A stretch of DNA of 64,000 nucleotides from assembly GCF_005116575.1 (NCBI RefSeq), contig NZ_SWCN01000007.1, positions 170,557-234,556 on the forward strand, given 5' to 3'. Both the position numbers and the translations under genes were made by a program. The notes beneath the pieces are model-generated. The model was given only the letters and a program-made list of their open reading frames with translations. It was not told the DNA's origin and made no database searches. Below, piece after piece: positions 35,992 through 45,423 of the stretch (the first letter of the stretch is position 1; every line of letters starts with the position of its first letter). Origin of the DNA: Desulforhopalus sp. IMCC35007. Its GTDB lineage: Bacteria; Desulfobacterota; Desulfobulbia; Desulfobulbales; Desulfocapsaceae.

Positions 35992-38403
35992 TCAGGGTTT
36001 CGGAGCTTTTGGGAAATACAGCTCGAAGAGTGTTCCACCCCGTGCCAAGTTTCGTGCATTGATGCTTCCACCTAACTCGCGCATGTACCCGTAAATTACG
36101 GCGAGCCCAAGCCCGGAACCCTTATTCACATCCTTGGTGGAAAAGAAAGGATCAAAGATGGACTCCAGGATCGAAGGCTCAATACCACTGCCGTTATCCA
36201 TCACCGAAAGAACCAGGCCATGTTTTTTGGAATCACAGTCAATGCGTACCGTAATTTCTCCACCTTGATCAGGCAAAGCATCCAGGGCGTTTAGAAGAAG
36301 ATTGAGGATAACGTGTTCAACCACCTGCGGCTCAACACGAACAGCCATGCCTCCGTCAGTGCGCTGGCAAAAGAGTGAGCCCCCCTTCTTGGCGGCCTGT
36401 ACTCTGAACACCCCTATAACGCTTTCCGCTACATCCCCGATTACTGTCTCTCTATGGGTGGAAACTTTGGGCCGAGCAAAATTCAACAGGTCGAGAAGAA
36501 CTGACTGAGCCTGCTGGGTATGTTTGATGATGACATCAACATCTGTTTGATGCTGGTCGTTTTTCAGGGCTTTCTTCAACAGTTCGGCATAACAGAGGAT
36601 CACTCCCAAAGGATTATTGAGCTCATGGGCCAGGCCGGCGGCCAGTTTACCAACGGTACCCATCTTTTCTGCCTGGACGAACTGCTTCAACATTTTCTTC
36701 TTGTCGGTTTCTTCCTGGATGGCGACAACATATCGAATTGACTGACCTTCCTGCTGGGCAAGCCCAATGGTATTAATAAGAAAACTCCTGCCGTTATTGA
36801 GTTCTATTTCCCGATGTGACTGAGCGGCAAGCGCACTGGAACTGCCGAGTGTCTGACCGGAAGCGACATCAGCTTTGAGAAGAGAGTCCATATTATTATC
36901 ATGATTTTCTCCAGAGAGGTCGTCCATAAGGTGATTTGCAGCCTTGTTGGCCATGATAACAGCACCACCCTGGTCTAAAAGCAGCAAGGGGTCGGGAACA
37001 CCCTCAAAAATGGTCTGCAAATTATTGGTCTGGCTGAGAATGGAATCGAGAGCCGCAAGATTTTCGGCCGCAATACCAAGCTGACGTCCTACTGCCGTAA
37101 GCATTTCCGCCTGGTCACCGCTAAAATGAACATGAGGGGGCCGTTCAAGATAGAGCAGCCCGTCGATGCTTTCATCACTACTGCCGACCGGAACAAAGAC
37201 GGTATTTTCCCTGATCCGGAGTTTTGGTTGCAATACTAACTGCACATAATCTTCAGGCAATGCTGGTGGCTTCGCCTCATGTGGCCAAGTGAACGCCTGG
37301 TTTCCAGAAAAAGTGCAGATATATGACGCACGGACAAGGAGAAATCTCTCCGCCAGCAGGGGCAGTGCATTATCCCAGAGTTCGGAACGATTACGGCTGA
37401 CTTTCAGTGCACCGAGAACACTGACCAGCATGTTTAGATCCTTTTTGTGGATATCATTTTCCTGGGAAAGCTGTTCGGTTCGCCTATCAACTTCCTTTTC
37501 GAGATTGCCAGCATATTTTTTGAGACGCTGGTCGGTTTCAAAGAGATGCTGACTGAGTCCTTCCATATTTTCAATCATCTCTTCAATCTCGTCACCGTGT
37601 TCTACCTTTCTCAGCAATTCCTCGCCTTTCTGATCATGAAAATTTTTCCTGAACTGGCTGGTAAGGGTGCGTAAATTGACCAGCACCACTCGCTGAAAGG
37701 TCAGATATATCACAAACAGAACAAAAATCGAAATAATCAGATAAACAACAACATAGTCGCCGAATTCAGCCATGGTTTTCACAGCATAACGATCGGTGGG
37801 GATGCCTACCAGATCAACCCCGGCAATACTGTCAAGAGGATGGTTAAAGCCTCTCACTCCGTATTGCTCGATCATTTCCACCGGCGCTTCAGCAGGATTT
37901 CCATGGCAAAGCATGCAGCTTTTTACAAACTTCACCGGCCTTGCCATGACAAATATACTCTGCTCATCTATTTGTTTGAGACCCTGCCAGATCTGCTTGT
38001 CCTGGTTGCTCAGAAAGTAAGAGATAAGTTCGCGTTCGACCTCATTTGCTTCAAAAACCGGATTACGGGCATTTATCGCCACCCGGCGATACACATAGTC
38101 GGCCTCGGCGGTATCAAGCGTTTCCATAATACTGCGGGAGACAAACGAAGATGACATGGCTTCAAGAACAAAGCTATCGGGGAGGACCTCTATCATTTTC
38201 GGCCGGAGTCTGGTCTGCACGTATTTCTGAACCGCATCAACCTGCTTTAGAACAATGCTTGCCCGGGTGCTGACATCTTCTTCTACCGTGTTCTGCATAA
38301 AGTAATAGAGTCCGGTCAGATTGATAACGCTGATCAGCATGAGAATAGCGAGTAACCTGAGAATAAATTTGCTTTGCAGAGAGTAAGGTCTGGGAATATT
38401 CAT
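35992..38403 (-). CDS. Membrane sensor histidine kinase with periplasmic haem-c (DUF3365/Tll0287-like) domain
   Basis: An 803-residue kinase. A first membrane helix (about 12-34) and a second (about 217-236) enclose a periplasmic domain of 180 residues that carries a CMLCH c-type haem motif at 163-167, in the segment typical of DUF3365/Tll0287-like sensors. After the membrane come a coiled coil (270-330), a GAF-like region (about 335-455), a PAS domain (about 460-575), HisKA with H593 in AAGLAHELNNPLG, and HATPase_c with DNGSGI and GSGLGLAVIYG. The haem implies sensing of redox state or a gas ligand. The TGA overlaps the start region of the NtrC-type regulator gene, so the pair is a two-component system. 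Confidence 0.93.
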   Translation of the reverse strand: MNIPRPYSLQSKFILRLLAILMLISVINLTGLYYFMQNTVEEDVSTRASIVLKQVDAVQKYVQTRLRPKMIEVLPDSFVLEAMSSSFVSRSIMETLDTAEADYVYRRVAINARNPVFEANEVERELISYFLSNQDKQIWQGLKQIDEQSIFVMARPVKFVKSCMLCHGNPAEAPVEMIEQYGVRGFNHPLDSIAGVDLVGIPTDRYAVKTMAEFGDYVVVYLIISIFVLFVIYLTFQRVVLVNLRTLTSQFRKNFHDQKGEELLRKVEHGDEIEEMIENMEGLSQHLFETDQRLKKYAGNLEKEVDRRTEQLSQENDIHKKDLNMLVSVLGALKVSRNRSELWDNALPLLAERFLLVRASYICTFSGNQAFTWPHEAKPPALPEDYVQLVLQPKLRIRENTVFVPVGSSDESIDGLLYLERPPHVHFSGDQAEMLTAVGRQLGIAAENLAALDSILSQTNNLQTIFEGVPDPLLLLDQGGAVIMANKAANHLMDDLSGENHDNNMDSLLKADVASGQTLGSSSALAAQSHREIELNNGRSFLINTIGLAQQEGQSIRYVVAIQEETDKKKMLKQFVQAEKMGTVGKLAAGLAHELNNPLGVILCYAELLKKALKNDQHQTDVDVIIKHTQQAQSVLLDLLNFARPKVSTHRETVIGDVAESVIGVFRVQAAKKGGSLFCQRTDGGMAVRVEPQVVEHVILNLLLNALDALPDQGGEITVRIDCDSKKHGLVLSVMDNGSGIEPSILESIFDPFFSTKDVNKGSGLGLAVIYGYMRELGGSINARNLARGGTLFELYFPKAPKP

Positions 38404-38548
38404 ACTTAAGGCGGTAAAAGTGAGAGAATTGTATTGATCAGAAGACAGGTACTAATGTGCTATCTGTAGCAGACTAAATGAGATTGTAAAGGAAAAAGAA
38501 AATACACACCAAGCTTTGACCGCCAGATGCTAACTCAAGTTTACAGGT

Positions 38549-38564
38549 GATAACATAAGTTATC
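38549..38564. promoter_or_regulatory. Inverted repeat in the divergent kinase/transporter region
   Basis: GATAAC and GTTATC are perfect arms around four bases, about 270 bases upstream of the sigma-54-type promoter. This is a usual distance for an enhancer bound by an NtrC-type activator. Assignment is inference. The surrounding 38404-38820 is AT-rich and holds no gene. Confidence 0.35.
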
Positions 38565-38820
38565 TGGCAAGAACATATTTATACACTTATCTTACTGTAT
38601 TTATTATATAATATAATTTTTGATCAATGAAGTCCCCGGTTGTTGTCTCTACCCAGAGCATAATTTTGTCTTGATAAACTATGGTAGAAGGGCGACAGAT
38701 TGTATCTACAGCTTAAGCCAGTCAACAAAAAATCCGCTCGCCTGCCAACCTGAGTATACACCTGCCCAGAATTCAAGATCTTAACACCCTGAAATAAGGC
38801 ACTTTAACAGTGTGACACAA

Positions 38821-38837
38821 TTGGCATGATTATTGTA
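38821..38837 (+). promoter_or_regulatory. Sigma-54-type promoter of the YeiH-family transporter gene
   Basis: TTGGCATGATTATTGTA matches the -24/-12 consensus TGGCAC-N5-TTGC with two mismatches and exact spacing, 140 bases before the transporter ATG. The adjacent divergent NtrC-family regulator makes this the most coherent sigma-54 circuit in the window. Confidence 0.6.
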
Positions 38838-38977
38838 AAAACCCTCCCCGTTCGCCGGGCATGATATCTGGGCACCAGAAGGCATCGGCTAAAGTTGAAA
38901 GTGAAGTTTTTTTAGTCTTATAAACGTCGATCGCCACCCACAATCAAGCACGGCACGACACATTCAGGAGGGAAGTT

Positions 38978-40729
38978 ATGGCAAAAGCAAATGCAAACAT
39001 TGTTGTGGACCACGGTCAAAGCCGCTGGTCCGATCTCTGGAGTAAAGAGGATTATCTGGCCATCTGGCTCGGTTTTCTCGTCATCGCCGTGTGCCTCACG
39101 GCCTTTGTTAGTTTTGGTCCAATGGCAGACTTTGCACCGAAAATTGAAAAGGCAAAACAGATTCAGGCCGCAGAATTGGAAAAAGCATCATTTAAAACCA
39201 TCGCCTGGCAAGAGGCCAACGCCGATATTAACAAGCTGAAGGCTTCTAAAGAAACAGCTTTTGGTAAATTCATGAGCCATTGGACGAAACACCCTGGGAG
39301 CTGGAAAACAAATCCTGTCGATGCCTTCGTCTTCTCTGATGCTCAAGCCAAGGCCAAAAATGAAAAGGCCATGCCTGACTATGAAACGGCAAAAGAGAAG
39401 GCCGCCGCAGCACTTCTTACCGCGACAGCAGCCGAAGAGGCCGCCGCAGCTGCAAACTTTACGGATGAGACCTTAAATGAGGCCGCAAAAGCAGCAATTG
39501 CTTTTTGGACTGCAGCTGAGAAAAAGGCCTCTTCAGCCAAGGCAAAGACGACCACTAAAGCTTACAACTACATCCCTACTCTGATCGGTCTTTGTTTGTT
39601 TATGATCGTTTTCTTTGGCGTCGGTATGAAACTAATGGGCCACAGCATTACAGAATTTGCCAAGGGATTTGTCATGGTTTTCCTGGTTGCTGTTCTCGCC
39701 TATATGCTCGGTGGTCAGGCCATCTCCAAGCAGTATGGTATTGGTGCTGAGGCCTGGGGCGTCTTACTCGGTATGATCATCGCCAACTCCATCGGAACAC
39801 CAAAATGGGTGCTCCCTGCCTGTCAGGTGGAATTCTTTATCAAAACAGGCCTTGTCCTTCTTGGTGCAGAGGTTCTCTTTAGCAAGATCATGTCTATTGG
39901 TATTCCTGGTATTTTCGTCGCCTGGGTTGTTACCCCGGTCGTTCTGATCACCACCTATATATTTGGTCAGAAAGTTATCAAGATGCCTTCTAAAACCCTG
40001 AACGTGGTTATCTCTGCTGACATGTCCGTTTGTGGAACATCTGCTGCTATTGCTGCAGCTGCAGCCTGTCGGGCAAAAAAAGAAGAGCTTACTCTTTCAA
40101 TCGGTCTGTCACTTGTCTTTACCGCAATCATGATGATTGCCATGCCTGCGGTCATCAAGGCCGTTGGTATGCCAGAGATTCTTGGCGGTGCCTGGATGGG
40201 TGGAACCATTGACGCCACTGGTGCAGTAGCGGCAGCGGGTGCATTCCTTGGCGAAAAGGCCTTGTATGTTGCGGCAACCATCAAGATGATCCAGAATGTC
40301 ATGATCGGTGTTACCGCATTCTGTATCGCCCTCTACTGGTGTATGAGGGTGGAAAATAATGGTGCTGAATCACGCACCGTTGGTGTTGGCGAAATCTGGC
40401 ACCGTTTTCCAAAATTTGTACTTGGATTTCTTGCAGCCTCCATCCTCTTTTCATTTCTTGACAGCAGTCTTGGTAAAGAAATGAGCGGGGCACTCATTGA
40501 CCAGGGTGCTGTCCGTGGCGGTACCCGCCTCCTTCGTGGCTGGTTCTTTGCCTTGTCATTTGCTGCAATCGGCCTTTCCACGAACTTCAGGGAACTGGCG
40601 AAATACTTCAAAGGTGGTAAGCCTCTGATTCTGTATGTCTGTGGTCAGAGCTTAAACCTTGTTCTCACCCTGACCATGGCATACATCATGTTTTACCTGG
40701 TGTTCCCAGAAATCACGGCGAAAATCTAA
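38978..40729 (+). CDS. YeiH/UPF0324-family putative sulfate/sulfite-type exporter with coiled-coil insertion
   Basis: A 583-residue membrane protein, against about 350 for E. coli YeiH. The conserved part begins near residue 190 (YNYIPTLIGLCLFMIVFFGV) and includes GVLLGMIIANSIGTPKWVLP, FFIKTGLVLLGAEVLFSKI, SADMSVCGTSAAIAAAAACR and GAWMGGTIDATGAVAAAGAF, all typical of the family. Ahead of it is one extra helix (26-46) and about 150 residues of Ala/Lys/Glu-rich, helix-forming sequence (47-195). AGGAGG precedes the ATG. The family is called putative sulfate exporter from weak evidence; in anaerobes sulfite or related export has been suggested. Control by the neighbouring haem-c two-component system is likely. 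Confidence 0.88.
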   Translation: MAKANANIVVDHGQSRWSDLWSKEDYLAIWLGFLVIAVCLTAFVSFGPMADFAPKIEKAKQIQAAELEKASFKTIAWQEANADINKLKASKETAFGKFMSHWTKHPGSWKTNPVDAFVFSDAQAKAKNEKAMPDYETAKEKAAAALLTATAAEEAAAAANFTDETLNEAAKAAIAFWTAAEKKASSAKAKTTTKAYNYIPTLIGLCLFMIVFFGVGMKLMGHSITEFAKGFVMVFLVAVLAYMLGGQAISKQYGIGAEAWGVLLGMIIANSIGTPKWVLPACQVEFFIKTGLVLLGAEVLFSKIMSIGIPGIFVAWVVTPVVLITTYIFGQKVIKMPSKTLNVVISADMSVCGTSAAIAAAAACRAKKEELTLSIGLSLVFTAIMMIAMPAVIKAVGMPEILGGAWMGGTIDATGAVAAAGAFLGEKALYVAATIKMIQNVMIGVTAFCIALYWCMRVENNGAESRTVGVGEIWHRFPKFVLGFLAASILFSFLDSSLGKEMSGALIDQGAVRGGTRLLRGWFFALSFAAIGLSTNFRELAKYFKGGKPLILYVCGQSLNLVLTLTMAYIMFYLVFPEITAKI

Positions 40730-40753
40730 TCAAGCACTGAAAAAACTTAAAAA

Positions 40754-40777
40754 GGGCCGGGAGGAAACTCCCGGCCC
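40754..40777 (+). promoter_or_regulatory. Perfect GC-rich hairpin with GAAA loop
   Basis: GGGCCGGGAG and CTCCCGGCCC form a perfect ten-base stem closed by a GAAA tetraloop, 24 bases after the transporter stop and 12 bases before the next ATG. No T-run follows on the plus strand; a T-rich tract follows when read on the minus strand. It may act as a 3' stability element or attenuator for the small downstream gene. Confidence 0.6.
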
Positions 40778-40788
40778 ATGAAGAAAAT

Positions 40789-41031
40789 ATGGAACCCATA
40801 CTCAATAATAGTCTGCCACAACGGTTACGGAAATTCGTCATTGCTTTTGGAGCGCTACTGCTCTTTGTTTATGGTTTCCTGCCATTTTTGACCAACTCCT
40901 TTACGGTCCTGAACAGAATGTCGCAGTATCTCGATGAAAACGGTATCGACCCAACGCGCTACTATTATACCGATGTCGCACAGGTTAAAGAGGCAGAGGA
41001 ATATCTTGACTCTGTCCTCCATGACAAATAG
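40789..41031 (+). CDS. Small single-helix membrane protein downstream of the YeiH-type gene
   Basis: An 80-residue protein with one membrane helix (FVIAFGALLLFVYGFLPFL, about 17-36) and a polar C-terminus (MSQYLDENGIDPTRYYYTDV). It is not a family I recognise. Its gene lies 59 bases after the transporter across a strong hairpin, so it may be an accessory subunit of the transporter or be expressed at a lower level. The ribosome site is poor (AAGAA). Confidence 0.6.
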   Translation: MEPILNNSLPQRLRKFVIAFGALLLFVYGFLPFLTNSFTVLNRMSQYLDENGIDPTRYYYTDVAQVKEAEEYLDSVLHDK

Positions 41032-41337
41032 GCTGATTGATAATGTTTTTTTAGCCTTTCACTTAAAAATTGCACTCTCTGTTTTGAATTATCCGGTTTA
41101 TATATATTTTCAATATGATACACCAAACACTAACAATATTAAGGTTCACAACAGTGTGAAGAAAGTAAAACTCAAAACAAGCGAACCCTCCGGGAGTACC
41201 TTGTCGTCAGATCTGCAGTGTTACAAAACATTTGCAGTAGAAAGCTACGGCGGCATGTCTTGGGCCTTGCATATCTAACCACAAAGCACTTGCAATATAT
41301 AAGTTTCATTTTTTAACCTTCATCGGCAATTTTAATC

Positions 41338-41928
41338 ATGACAACACTCTCGCTTGAAGAGAAAAAGCAACAGATCCTCGAGTACGAACAATCTCTGGCC
41401 CACACCCTGGCCCGCCAGGTGGTGGACAAGCCAGTCCCCCCCATCTGGATGATCCTTATTCCGATATTTTTTGTATTTCATGCCTCAAAAATCAAAGAAT
41501 ATTCAGAAGGATTGAAAGCTTTTGCCGATCACTATCTCATCTCTAGACGCCGCGCCCTTGATACTGCCTACCAGTCGGTTTTGCATGATGCTGAGCCCGA
41601 ACTTGAACCCCTGATGAAACAGGCTGAAGCCATACCTGAAAAAGCACGTAGCCTCTATCAGCAGTGGATCACCCTTCTGATTGACCATTATCGGAATGTA
41701 CTGGTAGCTCCTGGGGCGACGGCCCAGGATCGCATCCGCTCACATTATCGAAATAAATCCAACTACTTGCTTTTTAGCAATCAATTCGACACTGCAGAGA
41801 ACGCCTTCAACAAGGCACTACTTCCAGAGATAGACGGTGACCAGCAGGACATCCTCTACATAGCAGACAAATTGCAACAGAGCAGCGTTGAGCTGCACCG
41901 CAAAGAAGTTGAGAATATTTACTCCTGA
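41338..41928 (+). CDS. Uncharacterised protein, 196 residues
   Basis: A mainly helical protein with one hydrophobic stretch near residues 37-51 (IWMILIPIFFVFHASKIKEY) and long amphipathic helices after it. No enzymatic motif is visible. It may be a membrane-anchored protein with a helical cytoplasmic domain. It stands alone with its own terminator; the gap before it (41032-41337) is AT-rich and holds no supported gene. Coding is supported by length, composition and a sensible N-terminus, but function is unknown. Confidence 0.7.
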   Translation: MTTLSLEEKKQQILEYEQSLAHTLARQVVDKPVPPIWMILIPIFFVFHASKIKEYSEGLKAFADHYLISRRRALDTAYQSVLHDAEPELEPLMKQAEAIPEKARSLYQQWITLLIDHYRNVLVAPGATAQDRIRSHYRNKSNYLLFSNQFDTAENAFNKALLPEIDGDQQDILYIADKLQQSSVELHRKEVENIYS

Positions 41929-42127
41929 ATGCATGAAAAAACTGTATCCAGAATTTGAGGAAGAGAAATGAGATATAACTCTCAAAGACAAGGAGCACAT
42001 ATAGCCTCGTCCTGACCGTCTTGATCGATTATTACAAGAAACGGAGTAAAGCCGGCACTATGAGTTGGGAATCCAACATGGTGCTACAGACGAGAGCCAT
42101 ATCATCATACTGTTGCCCGAAACATTC

Positions 42128-42153
42128 AGCGATTGAAAATCCATCGCTTTTTT
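42128..42153 (+). terminator. Intrinsic terminator downstream of the 196-residue gene
   Basis: AGCGAT (42128) pairs with ATCGCT (42143) and is followed by a T6 run. It probably ends transcription from the 41338 gene, 200 bases after its stop. Confidence 0.6.
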
Positions 42154-42187
42154 CCTGTTTGAATGAAAAAAAAAGGCTATCGGTAAG

Positions 42188-42538
42188 CTATACTTTTTTC
42201 ACTACAGAACATTTCAGATACATAGAACCAACCCCAGGAATCTTACAAGAAATATCATGACCGTTAACCGGCTCATCCAGCAATCGTATTCCCTTTACTT
42301 TGGTTCCTGACTTTATTGTGTCTTTACCGGCCTTAAGATCTTTCACGACTGTAACAGTATCACCATTCACCAGCACAACACCATTGGCATCTACAAACTG
42401 TGCTGCATCTTCTGGGGAGTCGGAAACAGCCCCTTCCTGGCTCCATTCATGACTGCATTCCGGACAAATCATAAGATGTCCGTCTGGATAAGCATATGGA
42501 GAACCGCATTTGGGGCATTTAATTTCTTGAGCTGACAT
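42188..42538 (-). CDS. PhnA/YjdM-family zinc ribbon protein
   Basis: A 116-residue protein with an N-terminal zinc ribbon (CPKCGSPYAYPDGHLMICPE plus the second C-X2-C) and a C-terminal beta barrel (VLVNGDTVTVVKDLKAGKDT … KVKGIRLLDEPVNGHDISCK), which is the PhnA/YjdM architecture. Despite the name, a role in phosphonate use is not established. It is a single gene between two convergent or unrelated units. The stretch 42539-43103 upstream holds no gene that I can support. Confidence 0.9.
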   Translation of the reverse strand: MSAQEIKCPKCGSPYAYPDGHLMICPECSHEWSQEGAVSDSPEDAAQFVDANGVVLVNGDTVTVVKDLKAGKDTIKSGTKVKGIRLLDEPVNGHDISCKIPGVGSMYLKCSVVKKV

Positions 42539-43103
42539 AACAGGTACCTGATTAATTTTAGAGTAGTAAATACGTTATTTTATGTGGGGCGCTACACAAA
42601 CGCAGCCTCCCCTACTGTAAAAGCTTCCTACCTATACCAGCTTTCATTTTCTTGGCAAGCGTTAGGACGTCTTTTCGTTGACAACAAACAAAACATTTAT
42701 CGAGCATGTAATGCTTCAATAGTAATTTTTTGTATATTTTTTCGTATAAATAGTGCGTTAACAGCCTATACAACGATTGCTTTTGATTCAGGCTTACTTG
42801 GCCAGGATCTCTTTGGCCGGAATCTGCGCTCAGTAAGATTCAGAACAGAACGATATTGCCAAAGAACATCTTAATGGTCGCTGTTTAACACCGCTGTCAT
42901 CTCTGATCTTTCACTGAACATCATCATATTATTCCACCTATTCAAGTGCTCACCTATGACATGGAGTCAAATGTTCTTTATGGGGATGCATCTTTTTGAA
43001 AATGGTCATCAGGTTGATTGCTCTTTGTTTGACAGAAGGGTAGTGATATCCTATCCTTGTATTTGAATTTTCTCATTAACCCCAGCCAGGACAACCTATT
43101 CCC

Positions 43104-44939
43104 TTGATTCAACATACACTCATTATACTTACTCTTATTTTTATGGTGGGTAGCGGCTGCCAATGGCTGGCCTGGCGGGTAAAGCTACCGGCAATAATAT
43201 TTCTTCTTTTATCAGGGATCCTGGCAGGTCCGGTCCTGGGTCTGCTTGATCCTGATCAACTTCTGGGAGAACTGCTTGCCCATTTTGTCTCTCTTTCTGT
43301 AGCTGCAATCCTTTTTGAAGGCAGCCTGACCCTCAGATACAAGGAGATTCTCGGCAAACAGCGAGTAGTGAGAAACCTGGTCACCTTTGGCCTGTTAGTG
43401 ACCTGTTTGATCACCGCAGTAGTTACCCATTACACCCTATCACTTTCCTGGCAGATATCTTTTATGTTTGGGGCTGTGTCTGCTGTCACCGGGCCGACAG
43501 TGATTGCCCCCATGCTGAGAACGGTCCGGCCAACGGCTGCCGTCTCTAACATTCTCCGTTGGGAAGGCATCGTTGTTGACCCCATCGGGGCCTCTCTGGC
43601 TGTCCTGATCTACGAATTTATTGTGTCAGGTGGAGGTGGTCAAGCCATCGGCCAGACTCTTCTCAGCTTCTGCCAGCTTGTCGGGATCGGCGTACTCATG
43701 GGTACTGCGGGGGGCTATTTGTTTGGTCTGCTCCTCAGAAATCATTTAATCCCCAACTTTCTCCAAAGCTTTATATCGCTTGGGTTGGTCTTTTTCTTTT
43801 ATACCATATCCTACATGCTGCATACTGGGGCTGGTTTGTTGACAGTAACTGTTATGGGTGTCTGGCTTGCCAACATGAAAGATGTGGATGTAAAAGAAAT
43901 ACTCAATTTCAAAGAAAGCTTGAGTATTGTCCTGATCTCCCTACTCTTTATTCTTTTAGCTGCTCGCATAGATCCCATCGCCTTTATCAATCTAGGTTGG
44001 AAAGCGTTCCTGGTCTTTCTTGTCATTCAATTTCTTGCAAGACCCCTGAGCGTGATGGTCTCTACTCTGGGATCAGAGCTTTCCTGGCCTGAACGACATC
44101 TTTTATCCTGGATTGCCCCAAGAGGTATAGTTGCAGCTGCTGTTTCCGCCATCTTTGCTATTCGGCTTGAAAACGCAGGTTTTGCAGACGCCCACCTTTT
44201 AGTTCCCCTTACCTTTTTCCTGATCATCTGCACCGTACTTCTGCAAAGTGTAACCGCGAGGCCAATAGCACTCTGGTTGGGAGTCGCTGAACCGGACTTG
44301 GATGGTTTTTTGATTATCGGCGCAAGTCCAGTGGCCCGCGTCGTAGGCAAAGCCTTATCCGATCAAGGATTCCGGGTCCTGCTGACCGATAGCAGCTGGA
44401 CCAATATCACAGCTGCAAAATTGGAAGGTCTCAATACCTACTACGGTAACCCGATTTCGGTGCATGCCGAAAACCATCTTGACCTGGCAGGGATTGGACG
44501 GATGCTGGCCCTCTCTGCCCATGAGAATATGAACATCTCGTCAATGATGCACTTTCGTCAGGAACTGGGAACAAATGCTGTTTTCATCATCCAGTCTAAG
44601 GTAGCGCTTAACACTAAGGATGAACGGACTACAGCTTCTATCCTCCGTGACAGGACCCTGTTTGGCTGGGACGTCACCTATGGAAAACTGGCGGGCATGC
44701 TCTCCCGAGGAGCAGAAATCAAGACCATCAGATTAACCGAGACCTATAACTACCAGGACTTTATACAGACACACCAGAACGAGACAATTCTCCTCTTCGC
44801 CTTAGACGACAAAAAAAGGTTGCATATGGTGGTAGATGGAAAACCACTGGCACCCAAGCCTGGTTGGCTGCTGATCTGTTTGCTGAATGGACCTCAATTT
44901 TCACCAACCAAGGTCAAAGATTCTGCAGAGCTGTTGTAG
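43104..44939 (+). CDS. CPA1-type Na+/H+ antiporter with C-terminal nucleotide-binding domain
   Basis: A 611-residue membrane antiporter. About 12 helices occupy residues 1-390: WLAWRVKLPAIIFLLLSGIL near 14, the GAVSAVTGPTVIAPMLR discontinuous-helix region near 130, and WEGIVVDPIGASLAVLIYEF near 152 are typical of bacterial NhaP/CPA1 proteins. The soluble tail has a Rossmann-type TrkA-N start (FLIIGASPVARVVGKALSDQ, near 400). The first codon is TTG 43104; no ATG with a good ribosome site lies nearby, so the exact start is uncertain. Sodium or potassium export and pH control are expected roles. Confidence 0.9.
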   Translation: MIQHTLIILTLIFMVGSGCQWLAWRVKLPAIIFLLLSGILAGPVLGLLDPDQLLGELLAHFVSLSVAAILFEGSLTLRYKEILGKQRVVRNLVTFGLLVTCLITAVVTHYTLSLSWQISFMFGAVSAVTGPTVIAPMLRTVRPTAAVSNILRWEGIVVDPIGASLAVLIYEFIVSGGGGQAIGQTLLSFCQLVGIGVLMGTAGGYLFGLLLRNHLIPNFLQSFISLGLVFFFYTISYMLHTGAGLLTVTVMGVWLANMKDVDVKEILNFKESLSIVLISLLFILLAARIDPIAFINLGWKAFLVFLVIQFLARPLSVMVSTLGSELSWPERHLLSWIAPRGIVAAAVSAIFAIRLENAGFADAHLLVPLTFFLIICTVLLQSVTARPIALWLGVAEPDLDGFLIIGASPVARVVGKALSDQGFRVLLTDSSWTNITAAKLEGLNTYYGNPISVHAENHLDLAGIGRMLALSAHENMNISSMMHFRQELGTNAVFIIQSKVALNTKDERTTASILRDRTLFGWDVTYGKLAGMLSRGAEIKTIRLTETYNYQDFIQTHQNETILLFALDDKKRLHMVVDGKPLAPKPGWLLICLLNGPQFSPTKVKDSAELL

Positions 44940-45210
44940 GCAAACAATATAGTTTGAGCAAAACAGGAAAATGACAATAAAATTTGGCCATTTTGTACAA
45001 CTATTGCTGCTGGCATGAAAGTAGTATCAACGCCGGCGATGGTCAGAAATAGAGTAATTCTCTCTGTTGATTTTCTGGAAGAACCTATGGTAAGCGGTTA
45101 GTCGAATGGTGATAGGCATTTGGCCTCTCTGGAACCAGAGGGCTACAGTAGTTAGTCTTAATTTGGTTTATATGTTTTGTTGTTATCAATTAGCTCTGGC
45201 AATCCTAAAA

Positions 45211-45400
45211 CTATTGATGTTTGACCTTCCCGGTTGCTTTCCGCTTTGCGCTCAGTAATCCCACATTGCTGCGATTTCAAAAAAAATGTTTTCCAGCGTC
45301 AGTTGCTTGATTTTGGCATGCAAGGTATTCAGCCTTACCTTTTCCAGTTTGTGATCTAATTCGGGTGCACATTGAATTGCTGAAAATTCAGGTTAGTAGA
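45211..45400 (-). pseudogene. Remnant of an IS3-family transposase orfA
   Basis: Within the otherwise empty stretch 44940-45423, the minus strand carries three ordered pieces of an IS3-type OrfA in different frames: QQFNVHPN, a TAG where glutamine is expected, then ITNWKR (the HPNQI-WK motif); LHAKIKQLTLEN (the leucine-zipper LTLEN motif); and GLLSAKRK near the end. Frames change between pieces, so the gene is dead. OrfB and inverted repeats were not found. CTCTGGAACCAGAG, a short palindrome near 45140, lies beside it. Confidence 0.6.
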
Positions 45401-45423
45401 CACAACCTGATAGGCGTCTCCGG

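Noticed and set aside
41032..41278. Frame after the 80-residue membrane protein gene (part of a 114-residue frame from 40937)
   Set aside because: It overlaps the small gene in another frame and has no start support.
42584..42874. 96-residue frame in the gap before the antiporter
   Set aside because: No ribosome site, no motif and low-quality composition; treated as non-coding.
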